Assembly: GCF_000447755.1 (NCBI RefSeq)
Contig: NZ_AUNE01000059.1
Span: 1 to 46,191, forward strand
DNA: 46,191 bases
DNA from: Bacteriovorax sp. BSW11_IV
GTDB lineage: Bacteria > Bdellovibrionota > Bacteriovoracia > Bacteriovoracales > Bacteriovoracaceae
Reading direction: 5' to 3'
Both the position numbers and the translations under genes were made by a program. Positions 1 to 8,457 of the stretch are shown piece after piece; position 1 is the stretch's first letter; every line of letters begins with the position of its first letter. The notes beneath the pieces are model-generated. The model saw only the letters and a list, made by a program, of their open reading frames with translations, made no database searches and was not told the origin of the DNA.

Positions 1-212
1 GGAGAAATTGGTCCTGTATGTAAGTTTCCTGACCCCATAGAAGTTGGAAGCGGTGAAGATACAATTTCTGTTCTTTGCGCCTGAATATTAGAGACGATTG
101 GAGCTGAAGAATTTTTTTTCACTTGCGTGATTTTTTCTTTTTCAGCGTGATGAAATCCAAGGCCTTTATTAATTGGTCTAAAATCTATATCATCGATGTT
201 AAATTCATCCAT
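1..212 (-). CDS. Unknown protein, N-terminal part only
   Basis: Only the first 70 or so codons are in the window; the gene continues past position 1. It starts at an ATG at 212 with a TGGAG Shine-Dalgarno sequence about 7 nt upstream. The N-terminus is hydrophilic and acidic (MDEFNIDDIDFRPINKGLGF), followed by a Lys-rich then Ser/Pro-rich low-complexity stretch. No signal peptide or membrane segment is visible in this part. The phrase FRPINKGLGFH looks like a short conserved peptide, but I cannot assign a family from it. It lies 46 nt downstream of rsmE on the same strand and may be co-transcribed. Confidence 0.7.
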   Translation of the reverse strand, partial: MDEFNIDDIDFRPINKGLGFHHAEKEKITQVKKNSSAPIVSNIQAQRTEIVSSPLPTSMGSGNLHTGPIS

Positions 213-258
213 TTCTAACTCCAGGTTAAGGTTAGAATCTCATAAAATGCACAAAGCA

Positions 259-963
259 TCAATTCTTTTGCATAAGCCCAAACACATAACCAGCGCTAAC
301 GCATACAGCAGTTTGAGAACGGAGAATCCAAGTTGGGAATTGTTTTGTCTTAATATTTTTTGAAGTTATTAACAAAGACTCTTCTTCTGGAGAAAATCCA
401 CCTTCGGGTCCAATAATTAACAGGATCTTATCAGATTCTAAAATTGCCTTTCCTTCATTTTTATCTGAAACAGATGAAAAATAGAAAACGTGGTCATATT
501 GGGAAAACAAATGCTCTAAGTTCTCAAAAGTCACTTCCTTCTCAACCGATAGCGCAAATGGATTATTAGACTGAATTAGCCCCGACTCAATTAGTCTTTC
601 TAATCTATCACCTGATTCCAAACCATTTTGTGAATATGCAGACTTTAGTGGAATGATTTTTCCAACACCAATTTCACATGCGTACTTTACGATATCTGAA
701 GAAGCGTCTTTTTTTGGTGGTGCTAACAAAAGGTCTATATGGGCCTTTCTTTTGGCATCATTCACTTGTTCAACAATAAGTGAAACTGTTTTCTTATCGC
801 AATCTACAACTTTGCATGTCGCACGCTGTCCGAGACCATTTAATACTAAAATTTGCTCACCAATTTTAATGCGAACAACTTTTATCAAATGAAACGCTTT
901 ATCCTCAGTTACAACAAGGGATGGTTCAGAAAAACTAATATCTTTAAGGTATACTGCTCTCAT
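259..963 (-). CDS. rsmE: 16S rRNA (uracil-1498-N3)-methyltransferase RsmE
   Basis: RsmE methylates N3 of U1498 in 16S rRNA of the small subunit, using SAM. It is a SPOUT (trefoil-knot) enzyme. The 234-residue length fits the family (E. coli about 243). Visible signatures are the N-terminal PUA-like part (FHLIKVVRIKIGEQI), the LAPPKKD segment, and the C-terminal knot motifs IIGPEGGFSPEE and ILRSQTA (usually ILRxETA). I chose the ATG at 963, which gives the typical MRAVYL start 2 nt after the prmA stop. The longer reading from a TTG at 993 would overlap prmA and add ten residues unlike the family. prmA-rsmE is a common gene pair, and the spacing suggests translational coupling. Confidence 0.93.
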   Translation of the reverse strand: MRAVYLKDISFSEPSLVVTEDKAFHLIKVVRIKIGEQILVLNGLGQRATCKVVDCDKKTVSLIVEQVNDAKRKAHIDLLLAPPKKDASSDIVKYACEIGVGKIIPLKSAYSQNGLESGDRLERLIESGLIQSNNPFALSVEKEVTFENLEHLFSQYDHVFYFSSVSDKNEGKAILESDKILLIIGPEGGFSPEEESLLITSKNIKTKQFPTWILRSQTAVCVSAGYVFGLMQKN

Positions 964-965
964 AA

Positions 966-1934
966 TTAGTTTTTGAGTAGAATAGCACTCCAATCACCAC
1001 GAGAGACTACATCAACAACACTTAGTTCACTATAAGCATCAATTATTGTTTCAACTTGTTCATTTAGAATTCCAGAAAGAACTAAGTAAGAACCATCTTT
1101 TAGTGAATCCATTAATGTTGGTTTCTCGCTAATTAGAACGTGCTGAAGAATATTTGCGAATACTAATTCATATTTTTTTGGCTCAAAACGATCTCTTATC
1201 ACAAGCCTTTGCCCATTTAGCTCATGCTCGTGAAAGTTCAACTCTAAATTTTGAACACAATTATCTAGGGCAGCTTTGTCGATATCAACATATTCAACAT
1301 ACATTTTTTTCATCTTCATCGCGCCAATTCCAAGAATACCTGAGCCACATCCAAAGTCCAAACAGTCAGCACCTTCAGTTAAAACGTCTGCAATACTATC
1401 TAACAACTTTAGACATAAATATGTTGTATCATGCTCTCCTGTACCAAATCCCATTCCAGGATAGATATAAATGGCCTTCTTATTGTCTTTGTAATTTTCT
1501 TCTTTAAACCATTCTGGAATTACTGTCATTCGTTCAGAAACTTCAATTGGTTTATAGTGTTTTTTCCATTCATCATTCCAATCTTGGTAATCAAGACTTT
1601 GAACACTATGAGCTAGCTCTTCAAAACTAGATAAATAGAGAGAAAAGTTTTTGGCCGATTCGGCGTGATTGTCATTGAAGAAGTAAAATTTAAATTTGAA
1701 GTTATTTGTTTCTTCATTTGCTCTTTCTTCAACTTCAGAAATAACAGACTCAGGAACATCTCCACCAGAGTAAGCTCTTTCACCTAGCAGCTCATCAACT
1801 TGTGGCTCATCTAGTGAAAACTCCTCAATCCCATCACAAGAATATTCTTCAACAGCTTCATATTTAACTTCTTCTTGTAAATTTGGTGCTTTTTCAAAAT
1901 CAACTTCAACAATAGTAAATTTTTTAATTTCCAC
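966..1934 (-). CDS. prmA: Ribosomal protein L11 methyltransferase PrmA
   Basis: PrmA trimethylates amino groups of ribosomal protein L11 with SAM. The protein is 322 residues, slightly longer than the usual ~295. The extra length is a very acidic Glu-rich N-terminal segment (about residues 15-75) replacing the usual compact substrate-recognition domain. The catalytic Rossmann domain is clear: the pre-motif GMGFGTGEHDTTYLCL, SAM-binding motif I LDFGCGSGILGIGAM, and the post-motif FANILQHVL (family NIL). It starts at a GTG inside the upstream solute-binding gene (11-nt overlap), with GAGAG about 5 nt upstream. It is followed 2 nt later by rsmE. The function is confident; the divergent N-terminus may affect which substrate lysines are used (inference). 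Confidence 0.93.
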   Translation of the reverse strand: MEIKKFTIVEVDFEKAPNLQEEVKYEAVEEYSCDGIEEFSLDEPQVDELLGERAYSGGDVPESVISEVEERANEETNNFKFKFYFFNDNHAESAKNFSLYLSSFEELAHSVQSLDYQDWNDEWKKHYKPIEVSERMTVIPEWFKEENYKDNKKAIYIYPGMGFGTGEHDTTYLCLKLLDSIADVLTEGADCLDFGCGSGILGIGAMKMKKMYVEYVDIDKAALDNCVQNLELNFHEHELNGQRLVIRDRFEPKKYELVFANILQHVLISEKPTLMDSLKDGSYLVLSGILNEQVETIIDAYSELSVVDVVSRGDWSAILLKN

Positions 1935-3444
1935 AACGACTCTCGATATGTTCGAGACCTAAAAAACTTCCATTAGGATATACGCGAATTCCGCCTAGAC
2001 AATTTTTATAGATCCATAGATTATTTGGGTGCCATAGGTTTATATACGAATAGTCATCATTTGCAACCTTCAGGGCCTCTCTATAATAAAAGTTTCTTAT
2101 GAGTTCATCCTTCTCACTTTGGGCCTTGGCCAAAAATGCATCCATTTTCGGGTTCTTATATAGCCCTCTGTTTCCACCCTTAGGGGGGAAGGACTCCGAT
2201 GAGAATACAAAATTAAGCATTTCTGGGCCTGTAAATCCAACCCATTGCCCTATCATTAGATCAAATTGGGACTTTTTAACACCTTTCATAAAGGTTCCCC
2301 ATTCTTGAACTGTTAAATGAACATTAATGCCAAACTTCTCAAAATCCTGAATGATTGTTTGAGCAATTTCAACTGTGCTTTTTGTATTTGCCGATTTCCA
2401 GTCTAATACAAATAGTTTTCCATCTTTTTGCCATTTTCCATCAACCTTTTTGTATCCGGCCTTTTCAAACAACTTTTTTGCTAATTCAGGATTATAACTA
2501 TCAATTTGAAAATCCGGATGCATCGATTTAAATGACTTTGAAAAAAGTGAATTAGATAACGTAACATTGTTTTTAAATTTATATTTTTTAATCGCTTCTC
2601 TTGATATTAGATGTGATAGAGCTTTTCTAATATTCACATCCATCATTTGTTCTTTTGAGTGGTTGATATTCATATAAACAACATTCGAACTTGGAACAGA
2701 TAAAAACTTCAAATTCTTTGCATTTTCTTGCAGCCAATTAAATTTACGTGCCGACATATCTGTAACACTAGCATCTATTTCGTTATTTAATAACTTAAGC
2801 GCAAGGGTTGTTTCATCTTTAACGACTTTGAATTCAAGATTAGGGTATTCTCCTCTTAGAGATTTAAGTGTAACCGCAAGTTCCTCACTCTTTATTAATT
2901 CATAGTCTCCGGCACCTATTATATTTGAGATATCTCCATTGAATGGGGCATCCGGATTCTTAAGCTTTATGATCTTAAAGAGTACTAGATTAGATAAATT
3001 ATCTAATTTAAATTCATCATAATGAAGTTCAAATTCGTAATCATTAATAATTTTCACTTGCTTAATTCGACCAAAAGCAAATCTGAAGATAGATTTGATG
3101 GATGTTTCATCAGTGATATATTTCCAAGAGTTCTCAACATCTTTTGCGGTAATTGTTGAGCCATCCCAAAATTTCTGATTTCGTTTTAATTTAAATGTGA
3201 TGATTTGCTTATCTCTTTTATGTGATTCTCTAAAAGATTCACACAAGCGACAAGTCGCAGACATATTTTCATCAAAGTCGATTAATGATTTATGAACGAG
3301 CCTATTTATATTTTGAGAATTTGAATCCGTTGAAAAGAAGGGATTTAAATTACTAGGTGTAGATGAGATTCCAACTTTAATTGCACCGAAGCTTCCGTGT
3401 GAAAACAAAGTAAAAACGGCTAAAAGAATAAAACGGTACAACAA
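1924..3444 (-). CDS. ABC transporter solute-binding protein, family 5 (OppA/DppA-like)
   Basis: This is a periplasmic peptide/nickel-type substrate-binding protein (SBP_bac_5). The 506-residue length fits. It has a signal peptide (hydrophobic MLYRFILLAVFTLFSHGSFG, cleavage near residue 20), and the N-terminal pattern GISSTPSNLNPFFSTDSNSQ followed by LVHKSLIDFDENM is characteristic. The later segment ITFKLKRNQKFWDGSTITA is the family's K-x-G-x-x-(F/W)-x-D-G-x-x-(L/I)-T-A signature. The start is a TTG at 3444 with AGAGG 6 nt upstream; no ATG lies nearby. No permease or ATPase gene is adjacent, so it is an orphan component here and the ligand cannot be inferred. It shares 11 nt with prmA, so the two are probably co-transcribed. 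Confidence 0.85.
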   Translation of the reverse strand: MLYRFILLAVFTLFSHGSFGAIKVGISSTPSNLNPFFSTDSNSQNINRLVHKSLIDFDENMSATCRLCESFRESHKRDKQIITFKLKRNQKFWDGSTITAKDVENSWKYITDETSIKSIFRFAFGRIKQVKIINDYEFELHYDEFKLDNLSNLVLFKIIKLKNPDAPFNGDISNIIGAGDYELIKSEELAVTLKSLRGEYPNLEFKVVKDETTLALKLLNNEIDASVTDMSARKFNWLQENAKNLKFLSVPSSNVVYMNINHSKEQMMDVNIRKALSHLISREAIKKYKFKNNVTLSNSLFSKSFKSMHPDFQIDSYNPELAKKLFEKAGYKKVDGKWQKDGKLFVLDWKSANTKSTVEIAQTIIQDFEKFGINVHLTVQEWGTFMKGVKKSQFDLMIGQWVGFTGPEMLNFVFSSESFPPKGGNRGLYKNPKMDAFLAKAQSEKDELIRNFYYREALKVANDDYSYINLWHPNNLWIYKNCLGGIRVYPNGSFLGLEHIESRCGN

Positions 3445-3462
3445 TTCTAACCTCTTAATATC

Positions 3463-3493
3463 TTGAGTTAATTTTTCTGCTTGATGTTATAAT
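3463..3493 (+). promoter_or_regulatory. Candidate promoter for udk-rnj
   Basis: In the divergent gap between the solute-binding protein and udk there is a perfect -10 box TATAAT at 3488-3493. A TTGAGT -35-like hexamer lies at 3463-3468 with a long 19-nt spacer. It would give a leader of about 70 nt. The -10 box is convincing; the -35 is weak. Confidence 0.4.
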
Positions 3494-3568
3494 TATTACC
3501 TTGATCCTTTAATCCGTAAACAGTACATGTTACTAAGACTCTAAAATTATTCATGAGCGGAGATAATT

Positions 3569-4246
3569 ATGTACTTAATTGGCATAGCAGGTGGTTCTGG
3601 TTCGGGAAAAACAACATTTGCAAGTAAATTACAAAATTTTGCTTCATTTGATCTCCCTATTCTGCACATGGATTCTTACTATTTACCTAACCAACCGACT
3701 GAACATTACACTAAAAACGGCAAGCCCAACTACGATCATCCTGCAGCATTTGATTGGGAACTTTTAAGACAGCATTTACGTGATCTTAAGGCCGGTAAAG
3801 ATATTGAATGCCCTATTTATGACTTCAAAACATCGTCTAGAAAAGAAGAAACTAATCTCGTTAAGGCCAATAAGATTGTTATCTTCGAAGGTATTTTTAC
3901 TCTATTTGACATTGATATTCGTGAGCTTCTAGATATTAGAGCATTTCTTCATGTTGATTCAGATATTCGATTCGCAAGAAGATTAAATCGAGATGTTAAA
4001 GAGCGTGGCAGAACTATTGAATCTGTAATCGAACAATACTACGAAACAGTTAGACCGATGTATCAAAAATACCTTGATCCACAAAGACAACATGCTGATT
4101 TCATTGTTGGCGAAGAAACAGATATTGCAGCTTCAATTTTGGCCGCTAAAATTAGAGAGCTGGCCTTTAATGATGATATGGATCATGGACTTCATAGAGG
4201 CAATATTAATTACAAAGATCCAGGACTAAATATTAAAAATGTCTAA
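3569..4246 (+). CDS. udk: Uridine kinase
   Basis: Uridine/cytidine kinase phosphorylates uridine and cytidine to UMP and CMP in pyrimidine salvage. The 225-residue length is typical. The P-loop GGSGSGKTT is at residues 8-16. Other family signatures are HMDSYYLP (residues 34-41), NYDHPAAFDW, CPIYDFKTSSR and the RLNRDVKERGR arginine lid. The C-terminus carries about 25 extra polar residues past the kinase fold. The start ATG has GGAG 6 nt upstream. The last 8 nt overlap the RNase J start, so nucleoside salvage and RNA turnover are likely co-translated here; the functional link is only suggestive. Confidence 0.92.
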   Translation: MYLIGIAGGSGSGKTTFASKLQNFASFDLPILHMDSYYLPNQPTEHYTKNGKPNYDHPAAFDWELLRQHLRDLKAGKDIECPIYDFKTSSRKEETNLVKANKIVIFEGIFTLFDIDIRELLDIRAFLHVDSDIRFARRLNRDVKERGRTIESVIEQYYETVRPMYQKYLDPQRQHADFIVGEETDIAASILAAKIRELAFNDDMDHGLHRGNINYKDPGLNIKNV

Positions 4247-5855
4247 GAAAATTACTCTCACGCCAATAGGGGGAGTTGGTCAAATTGGTTCCAACTCTAC
4301 ACTCATCAAATATAAAAACGAAGTTATACTTATTGACTGTGGAATTTTATTTCCTTACGAAGACTTTTTCGACATCAACTATCTTATTCCAGATTTATCC
4401 AAAGTCGAAGAAACACCAAATAAACTAATTATAACTCATGGTCACGAAGATCATATTGGTGCAATTGTACATTTCATTCTCCAATATCCAGAAGTCGAAG
4501 TGCATGCACCACTTTTTGCGAAGAAATTAATCGAAAGAAAACTTGGGCACAAAAAAATGTCTAAGAAAATTCATCTATATAATCGAGATGGTTATATTGA
4601 ATGTGATGGCCTTAATGTTCTTCCAATTCAAGTTAATCATTCAATTCCTGATACCTATGGAATGCTACTTAATATCGATGAAACAAGTATTTTCTTTGTC
4701 TCTGATTTTAAAATCGATCAAAAGGCTAAATTTGAACCAAATTTTGATTTTGAAAAATTAAAGAAAAATTCAGAAGGGAAGTTCAAAATACTTTTGGCCG
4801 ATAGTACAAATATTAAAAGTAAAAATCTCCATACACCTTCTGAAGAGGATATTTTTCCTGAGCTTGAAGAAATTATTAAGAATGCAAATGGTCGCATTTT
4901 TATAACGTCATTTGCATCCAATGTTTTCAGAATCCGCAATTTCATTTTACTTGCAGAAAAGTACGGAAAAAGACTTGTTCCACATGGTCGCTCAATGATT
5001 AATTACATTGCTACAGCAACAGAGTGTGAGCATATTCACGAGACAAAAGTATTAAGAGAGTTAGATCAAATTGATCCTAATGATCCTAAGCTAATCGTTC
5101 TTCTTTCCGGCTGCCAAGGTGACTTTAAAGGTGCCTTTAGAAGGGTCGCAAAAGGCGAGGATAGCAACTTCAAAGTTAAAGAAACTGATACTTTTGTGAT
5201 TAGTTCAAAGGCCATTCCTGGTAGTGAAAAGAAAATCTCACTTCTTATTAACTCGCTCTATGAACTTGGGGCAAAAGTCATAAACAATGACGAGGCCCAT
5301 ATTCACGTCTCAGGTCACCCAGGAAAAGAAGATCTAAGAATTCTCTATGACCAATTCTCACCAGATGTGGCAATTCCAATTCATGGTGAAACTGAATTTT
5401 TGTATCAACATGCCAAATGGATAGATGACAATTATCCAAAAACAACATCTCATGTTATTAAAAACTTTGATTCAGTTCAAATCGAAGGAACAAAAGTAAC
5501 CTTAGTTCCAACCGACTCATCTCCAGAACCAATATTGATTCATGGTCAGGATCTTCCAATCGAAAAGTCGGCCATTTCAGAAAGAAGAAAAATGGCCTGC
5601 AATGGCGTGATCTTTATCTCAATTAACAAAGAGAGCTTATCAAAAAGGAAAATTTCTATTGAATGTAATTTTATGGGCCTTCCTTTATTATGTTTAGACC
5701 ACAAAGAAGTTCTTCTAGATTATCTGCACAACTTTCTTGCAACCAGAAAGGTAAAACTCCTAGAACAAACTAGCGAAGATTTAAGGGTAGAAACAAGACG
5801 ATTTATGAACAATATCTTAGGGTATAAGCCGATCACTATTGTTCAGTTTGTTTAA
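4239..5855 (+). CDS. rnj: Ribonuclease J (metallo-beta-lactamase fold)
   Basis: RNase J combines endonuclease and 5'-to-3' exonuclease activity in mRNA decay and rRNA maturation. The beta-lactamase-type metal motif HGHEDHIG is intact (H67, H69, D71, H72), and the N-terminus PIGGVGQIGSNST is the family opening. Later signatures are SDFKID, the beta-CASP region ADSTN and TSFASNVFRIRN, LLSGCQGD, and the C-terminal metal ligands in HVSGHPGKEDL and PIHGE. At 538 residues it is close to the 550-560 of Bacillus RNase J; the C-terminal domain is present. It overlaps udk by 8 nt (ATGTCTAA). RNase J in a Gram-negative is consistent with the Bdellovibrionota/delta-type lineages. Confidence 0.93.
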   Translation: MSKKITLTPIGGVGQIGSNSTLIKYKNEVILIDCGILFPYEDFFDINYLIPDLSKVEETPNKLIITHGHEDHIGAIVHFILQYPEVEVHAPLFAKKLIERKLGHKKMSKKIHLYNRDGYIECDGLNVLPIQVNHSIPDTYGMLLNIDETSIFFVSDFKIDQKAKFEPNFDFEKLKKNSEGKFKILLADSTNIKSKNLHTPSEEDIFPELEEIIKNANGRIFITSFASNVFRIRNFILLAEKYGKRLVPHGRSMINYIATATECEHIHETKVLRELDQIDPNDPKLIVLLSGCQGDFKGAFRRVAKGEDSNFKVKETDTFVISSKAIPGSEKKISLLINSLYELGAKVINNDEAHIHVSGHPGKEDLRILYDQFSPDVAIPIHGETEFLYQHAKWIDDNYPKTTSHVIKNFDSVQIEGTKVTLVPTDSSPEPILIHGQDLPIEKSAISERRKMACNGVIFISINKESLSKRKISIECNFMGLPLLCLDHKEVLLDYLHNFLATRKVKLLEQTSEDLRVETRRFMNNILGYKPITIVQFV

Positions 5856-5867
5856 TTCTCTTATAAT
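5839..5867 (+). promoter_or_regulatory. Candidate promoter giving a leaderless transcript
   Basis: A perfect TATAAT lies at 5862-5867 and a TTGTTC hexamer at 5839-5844, with an ideal 17-nt spacer. Transcription starting 7 nt after the -10 box would begin at the A of the downstream ATG at 5874, which has no Shine-Dalgarno sequence. Confidence 0.4.
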
Positions 5868-5873
5868 ATTGAA

Positions 5874-6455
5874 ATGAACTTCTCAGAACAGAAAATTTTA
5901 ATTTTCCTGGCAATTGCCCTTGTCATTCTAATGATTGGGCTCTTTGTTCTCGCTCTTTTTGCAGTTTATCTGCTTTATAAGAAAACCAAAAACAATCACC
6001 ACCCAATTGTTTTACCGCCAAAAAATAGAGAACGAGTTAAAATTCACCCTGTTATAGATGCGACTAGTTCAACTGGCCTGTGCTTAAATCACAAAGAACG
6101 AAATTCTGTAGGAATCTGCTCTATTTGCGAGCAAGAATTTTGTGCTCAATGCCTCAAAGAAATGGATAAAGTTTATTTGTGCCCAGAACACTTCAAGCTT
6201 TATACTCAGAATAAATGGATACCTATTACTAACGAAAAAACGACTCCAGATACGCCACAAAACGGTGTATACATCTATAACTACAAGAAAAACATTTGGG
6301 ATAAAGATAAAATTCCGTCTTATATCTTAAATGAATATAAAATTAATATGGAAGGTGATTTTGTTGAAACTTATGTTCAATTACATGTAATTGAAGATGA
6401 TGCTCCAAAGTTAAAATCTGAACTCGTTCTGTTAAAGGATATTAAAAGTGAATAA
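5874..6455 (+). CDS. Membrane-anchored B-box-like zinc-finger protein
   Basis: The function is unknown. The 193-residue protein begins with a single strong transmembrane helix (about residues 8-34, IFLAIALVILMIGLFVLALF), then a basic linker. A Cys/His-rich segment at about residues 66-107 has the pattern C-x2-H-x7-C-x2-C-x7-C-x2-C-x9-C-x2-H (CLNH, CSIC, CAQC, CPEH). This is a B-box/treble-clef zinc-binding layout. The C-terminal ~80 residues look like a small alpha/beta domain with no recognised family. The orientation suggests a cytoplasmic zinc domain. It lacks a Shine-Dalgarno sequence and overlaps the next gene by 8 nt, so the two probably act together. Confidence 0.75.
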   Translation: MNFSEQKILIFLAIALVILMIGLFVLALFAVYLLYKKTKNNHHPIVLPPKNRERVKIHPVIDATSSTGLCLNHKERNSVGICSICEQEFCAQCLKEMDKVYLCPEHFKLYTQNKWIPITNEKTTPDTPQNGVYIYNYKKNIWDKDKIPSYILNEYKINMEGDFVETYVQLHVIEDDAPKLKSELVLLKDIKSE

Positions 6456-6855
6456 CCCTCAAAACAAAGCTGATTTGCAAAACATGATCAATATGATTAT
6501 GGAAAAAGAGGCACCAAAAAAGACAATATCTTCTAAGCTCGATAGAGACATTCTCCATATTGAAAGAGAGTTGAGAGATAACTCAATCGCATACGAATAT
6601 TCAATTCTTATTTCAGAGCTTATTCCAGAAAAGGCCAATGATAAATTTGGGACAGGAACATTTGGACGTGACAAGTACTCACTTGCTTGGAAAATTCATC
6701 ACGATGGTCCATTTAGAATCGTGCTGACGAATATTGAATATAATAATGAAAAGCTACTGTTAGAATGTCCCGAATCTTTCAAATCTGATTTATGTCCATA
6801 TCTCCAACGTTTTGTTGAAAATATGGCCCGCGAAGTGAACAACCTACAAAAATAA
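6448..6855 (+). CDS. Conserved-looking hypothetical protein, 135 residues
   Basis: I do not recognise this small soluble protein. It starts at a GTG at 6448 (GTGAATAA overlaps the previous stop) with AAAGGAT upstream. The sequence is predicted to be mostly helical at the N-terminus (MINMIMEKEAPKK, ISSKLDRDILHIERELRDN). This is followed by a beta-rich middle with the Gly-rich stretch KFGTGTFGRDKYSLAWKIHH and a C-terminal helix. There is no signal peptide or membrane helix. Its only contextual clue is tight coupling to the zinc-finger membrane protein. It ends just before the terminator shared with ftsZ. Confidence 0.7.
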   Translation: MNNPQNKADLQNMINMIMEKEAPKKTISSKLDRDILHIERELRDNSIAYEYSILISELIPEKANDKFGTGTFGRDKYSLAWKIHHDGPFRIVLTNIEYNNEKLLLECPESFKSDLCPYLQRFVENMAREVNNLQK

Positions 6856-6857
6856 AA

Positions 6858-6889
6858 AAGCGCCCCTTTTCTTGCGATCCGGGGCGCTT
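6858..6889 (-). terminator. Rho-independent terminator of the ftsZ end of the dcw cluster
   Basis: A 9-bp GC-rich stem (AAGCGCCCC at 6858-6866 pairing with 6881-6889) with a 14-nt loop. On the minus strand it is followed by TTTTTATTTTTG, so it terminates transcription leaving ftsZ, about 30 nt after its stop. On the plus strand the downstream U-tract is poor, but the hairpin may still act on the convergent 5874-6855 unit. Confidence 0.85.
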
Positions 6890-6920
6890 GTATATTGAGT
6901 TGGGGGAACCCAATAAAGAC

Positions 6921-8441
6921 TTAGTTTTCTAGATTTCCTTGAAAATCTCTCTTAACTGAAGTTTCTTCTTTTCTCAAATATGAAGGAGTATCTAGTTCTT
7001 CTTCATCAAAGTTGATGAATCCTAGTTTCTCAGCGATCGACTTAGCTCTAGTTGTAGATGAAGTCGATTCAGTCACTCTATGAGTAGGAGCGCTGGCCGC
7101 GTGAATATTACCTTCACTTTGGAAATCATTTTGCTTTTGGCTCTCATATTTGTGAGCAGCACTTTGAATTGATTGAACTAGAGGAGAAACTCTTGGAGCT
7201 TCAGCTCTTTGCATAGCAACTTCTTGGTGAGCTTCTTCATTCCAAGCATGTTCAAATCTTTGTTCAGTTGCTTCTGGAGCAGCATATACTTCTTCTTCAT
7301 ATACTGGTGCTTCTTCTACGAATTGTTGAAAGCTTTGAACAGGTTGTTGTTGAACGTGAACCTGTGATTGTGGTCTATGCATTTGCTGTTGAACAGGAGC
7401 TTGCATTTGTACAGGTGCAACATGTTGTTGAACTTGTTGTTGCATCTGAGCAGCTTGCATTCTTGATTTATCTTTTCCACCAAGACCTGTCGCAACTACA
7501 GTAACTTTAATTGCATCTTCTAGGCTGTCATCAATTGCTTGACCGAAGATAACTTCAGCATCTTCATCTGCAGCTTCCATAATAAGCATAACAGCTTCGT
7601 TAACTTCGTGCATAGTAAGTGACTCACTACCAGTGATGTTAACGATGATACCTGTTGCACCATCAATTGAAATATCTTCAAGAAGTGGTGAGCTGATTGC
7701 TTCTGTAGCAGCTTTAATTGCTCTATCAGGACCAGAACAAACACCTGTACCCATAAGGGCAAGACCTTTATTGGCCATAACTGTACAAACGTCTGCAAAG
7801 TCAGCGTTGATATTACCAGTTGTATTAATTAAATCAGAAATACCTCTAACAGCATTTAAAAGAACTTCATCAGCTTTTTTGAAAGTATCTACAAGAGATA
7901 GGCTCTCACCAGCAAGGTAAAGTAGTCTTTGGTTAGGGATAGTGATTAGTGAATCTACGTTTTCTTCTAGTGTCTTAATCCCTTGGTCTGCTTGTCTCAT
8001 TCTTTTCTTACCTTCGAAGAAGAATGGCTTAGTTACAACACCAACAGTTAGAGCACCAAGTTCTTTTGCAAGTTTTGCAATTACAGGAGCTGCACCAGTA
8101 CCTGTACCACCACCCATACCAGCGGTGATGAATACCATGTCAGAACCTTCAAGAACTTCACTTAGTTGTTCATATTCGTCTAGTGCAGATTTTCTTCCCA
8201 CTTCAGGGTTTGCTCCAGCACCAAGACCTTTTGTGATCTCAGCCCCAAGTTGAATTTTAACTGGTGCTAAGTTTGCGTTTAACGCTTGTGAATCCGTGTT
8301 AGCTACAATGTATTCAACTCCAGAAAGTCCAGATTTGATCATTGTGTTGACAGCGTTACATCCACCGCCTCCTACACCGATAACTCTAATTTTTGCGCCT
8401 TCATGTAATCCAGCACTTCCATTGTCAGAAATTTCGAACAT
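6921..8441 (-). CDS. ftsZ: Cell division GTPase FtsZ
   Basis: FtsZ is a tubulin-like GTPase that forms the Z-ring. Motifs are GGGGCNAV (residues 24-31), VANTDSQAL, the tubulin signature GGGTGTG (110-116) and the T7-loop region around NADFADV. At 506 residues it is longer than the usual ~380-400. The excess is a disordered linker (about 325-475) rich in Gln/Val/Pro (many QQ, VQQ and APVQ repeats). The conserved FtsA/membrane-partner peptide DTPSYLRK is at 484-491, with an unusual 15-residue tail after it (ETSVKRDFQGNLEN). Its start has an AAAGGGGG ribosome binding site, 16 nt after ftsA. It is the last gene of the dcw cluster and is followed by a strong terminator. Confidence 0.98.
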   Translation of the reverse strand: MFEISDNGSAGLHEGAKIRVIGVGGGGCNAVNTMIKSGLSGVEYIVANTDSQALNANLAPVKIQLGAEITKGLGAGANPEVGRKSALDEYEQLSEVLEGSDMVFITAGMGGGTGTGAAPVIAKLAKELGALTVGVVTKPFFFEGKKRMRQADQGIKTLEENVDSLITIPNQRLLYLAGESLSLVDTFKKADEVLLNAVRGISDLINTTGNINADFADVCTVMANKGLALMGTGVCSGPDRAIKAATEAISSPLLEDISIDGATGIIVNITGSESLTMHEVNEAVMLIMEAADEDAEVIFGQAIDDSLEDAIKVTVVATGLGGKDKSRMQAAQMQQQVQQHVAPVQMQAPVQQQMHRPQSQVHVQQQPVQSFQQFVEEAPVYEEEVYAAPEATEQRFEHAWNEEAHQEVAMQRAEAPRVSPLVQSIQSAAHKYESQKQNDFQSEGNIHAASAPTHRVTESTSSTTRAKSIAEKLGFINFDEEELDTPSYLRKEETSVKRDFQGNLEN

Positions 8442-8457
8442 GGCGTTCCCCCTTTAA

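Noticed and set aside
7268-8253. Plus-strand open frames opposite ftsZ
   Set aside because: They lie antisense to a well-supported ftsZ and have low-complexity products mirroring the Gln-rich linker; no ribosome sites or family signatures.
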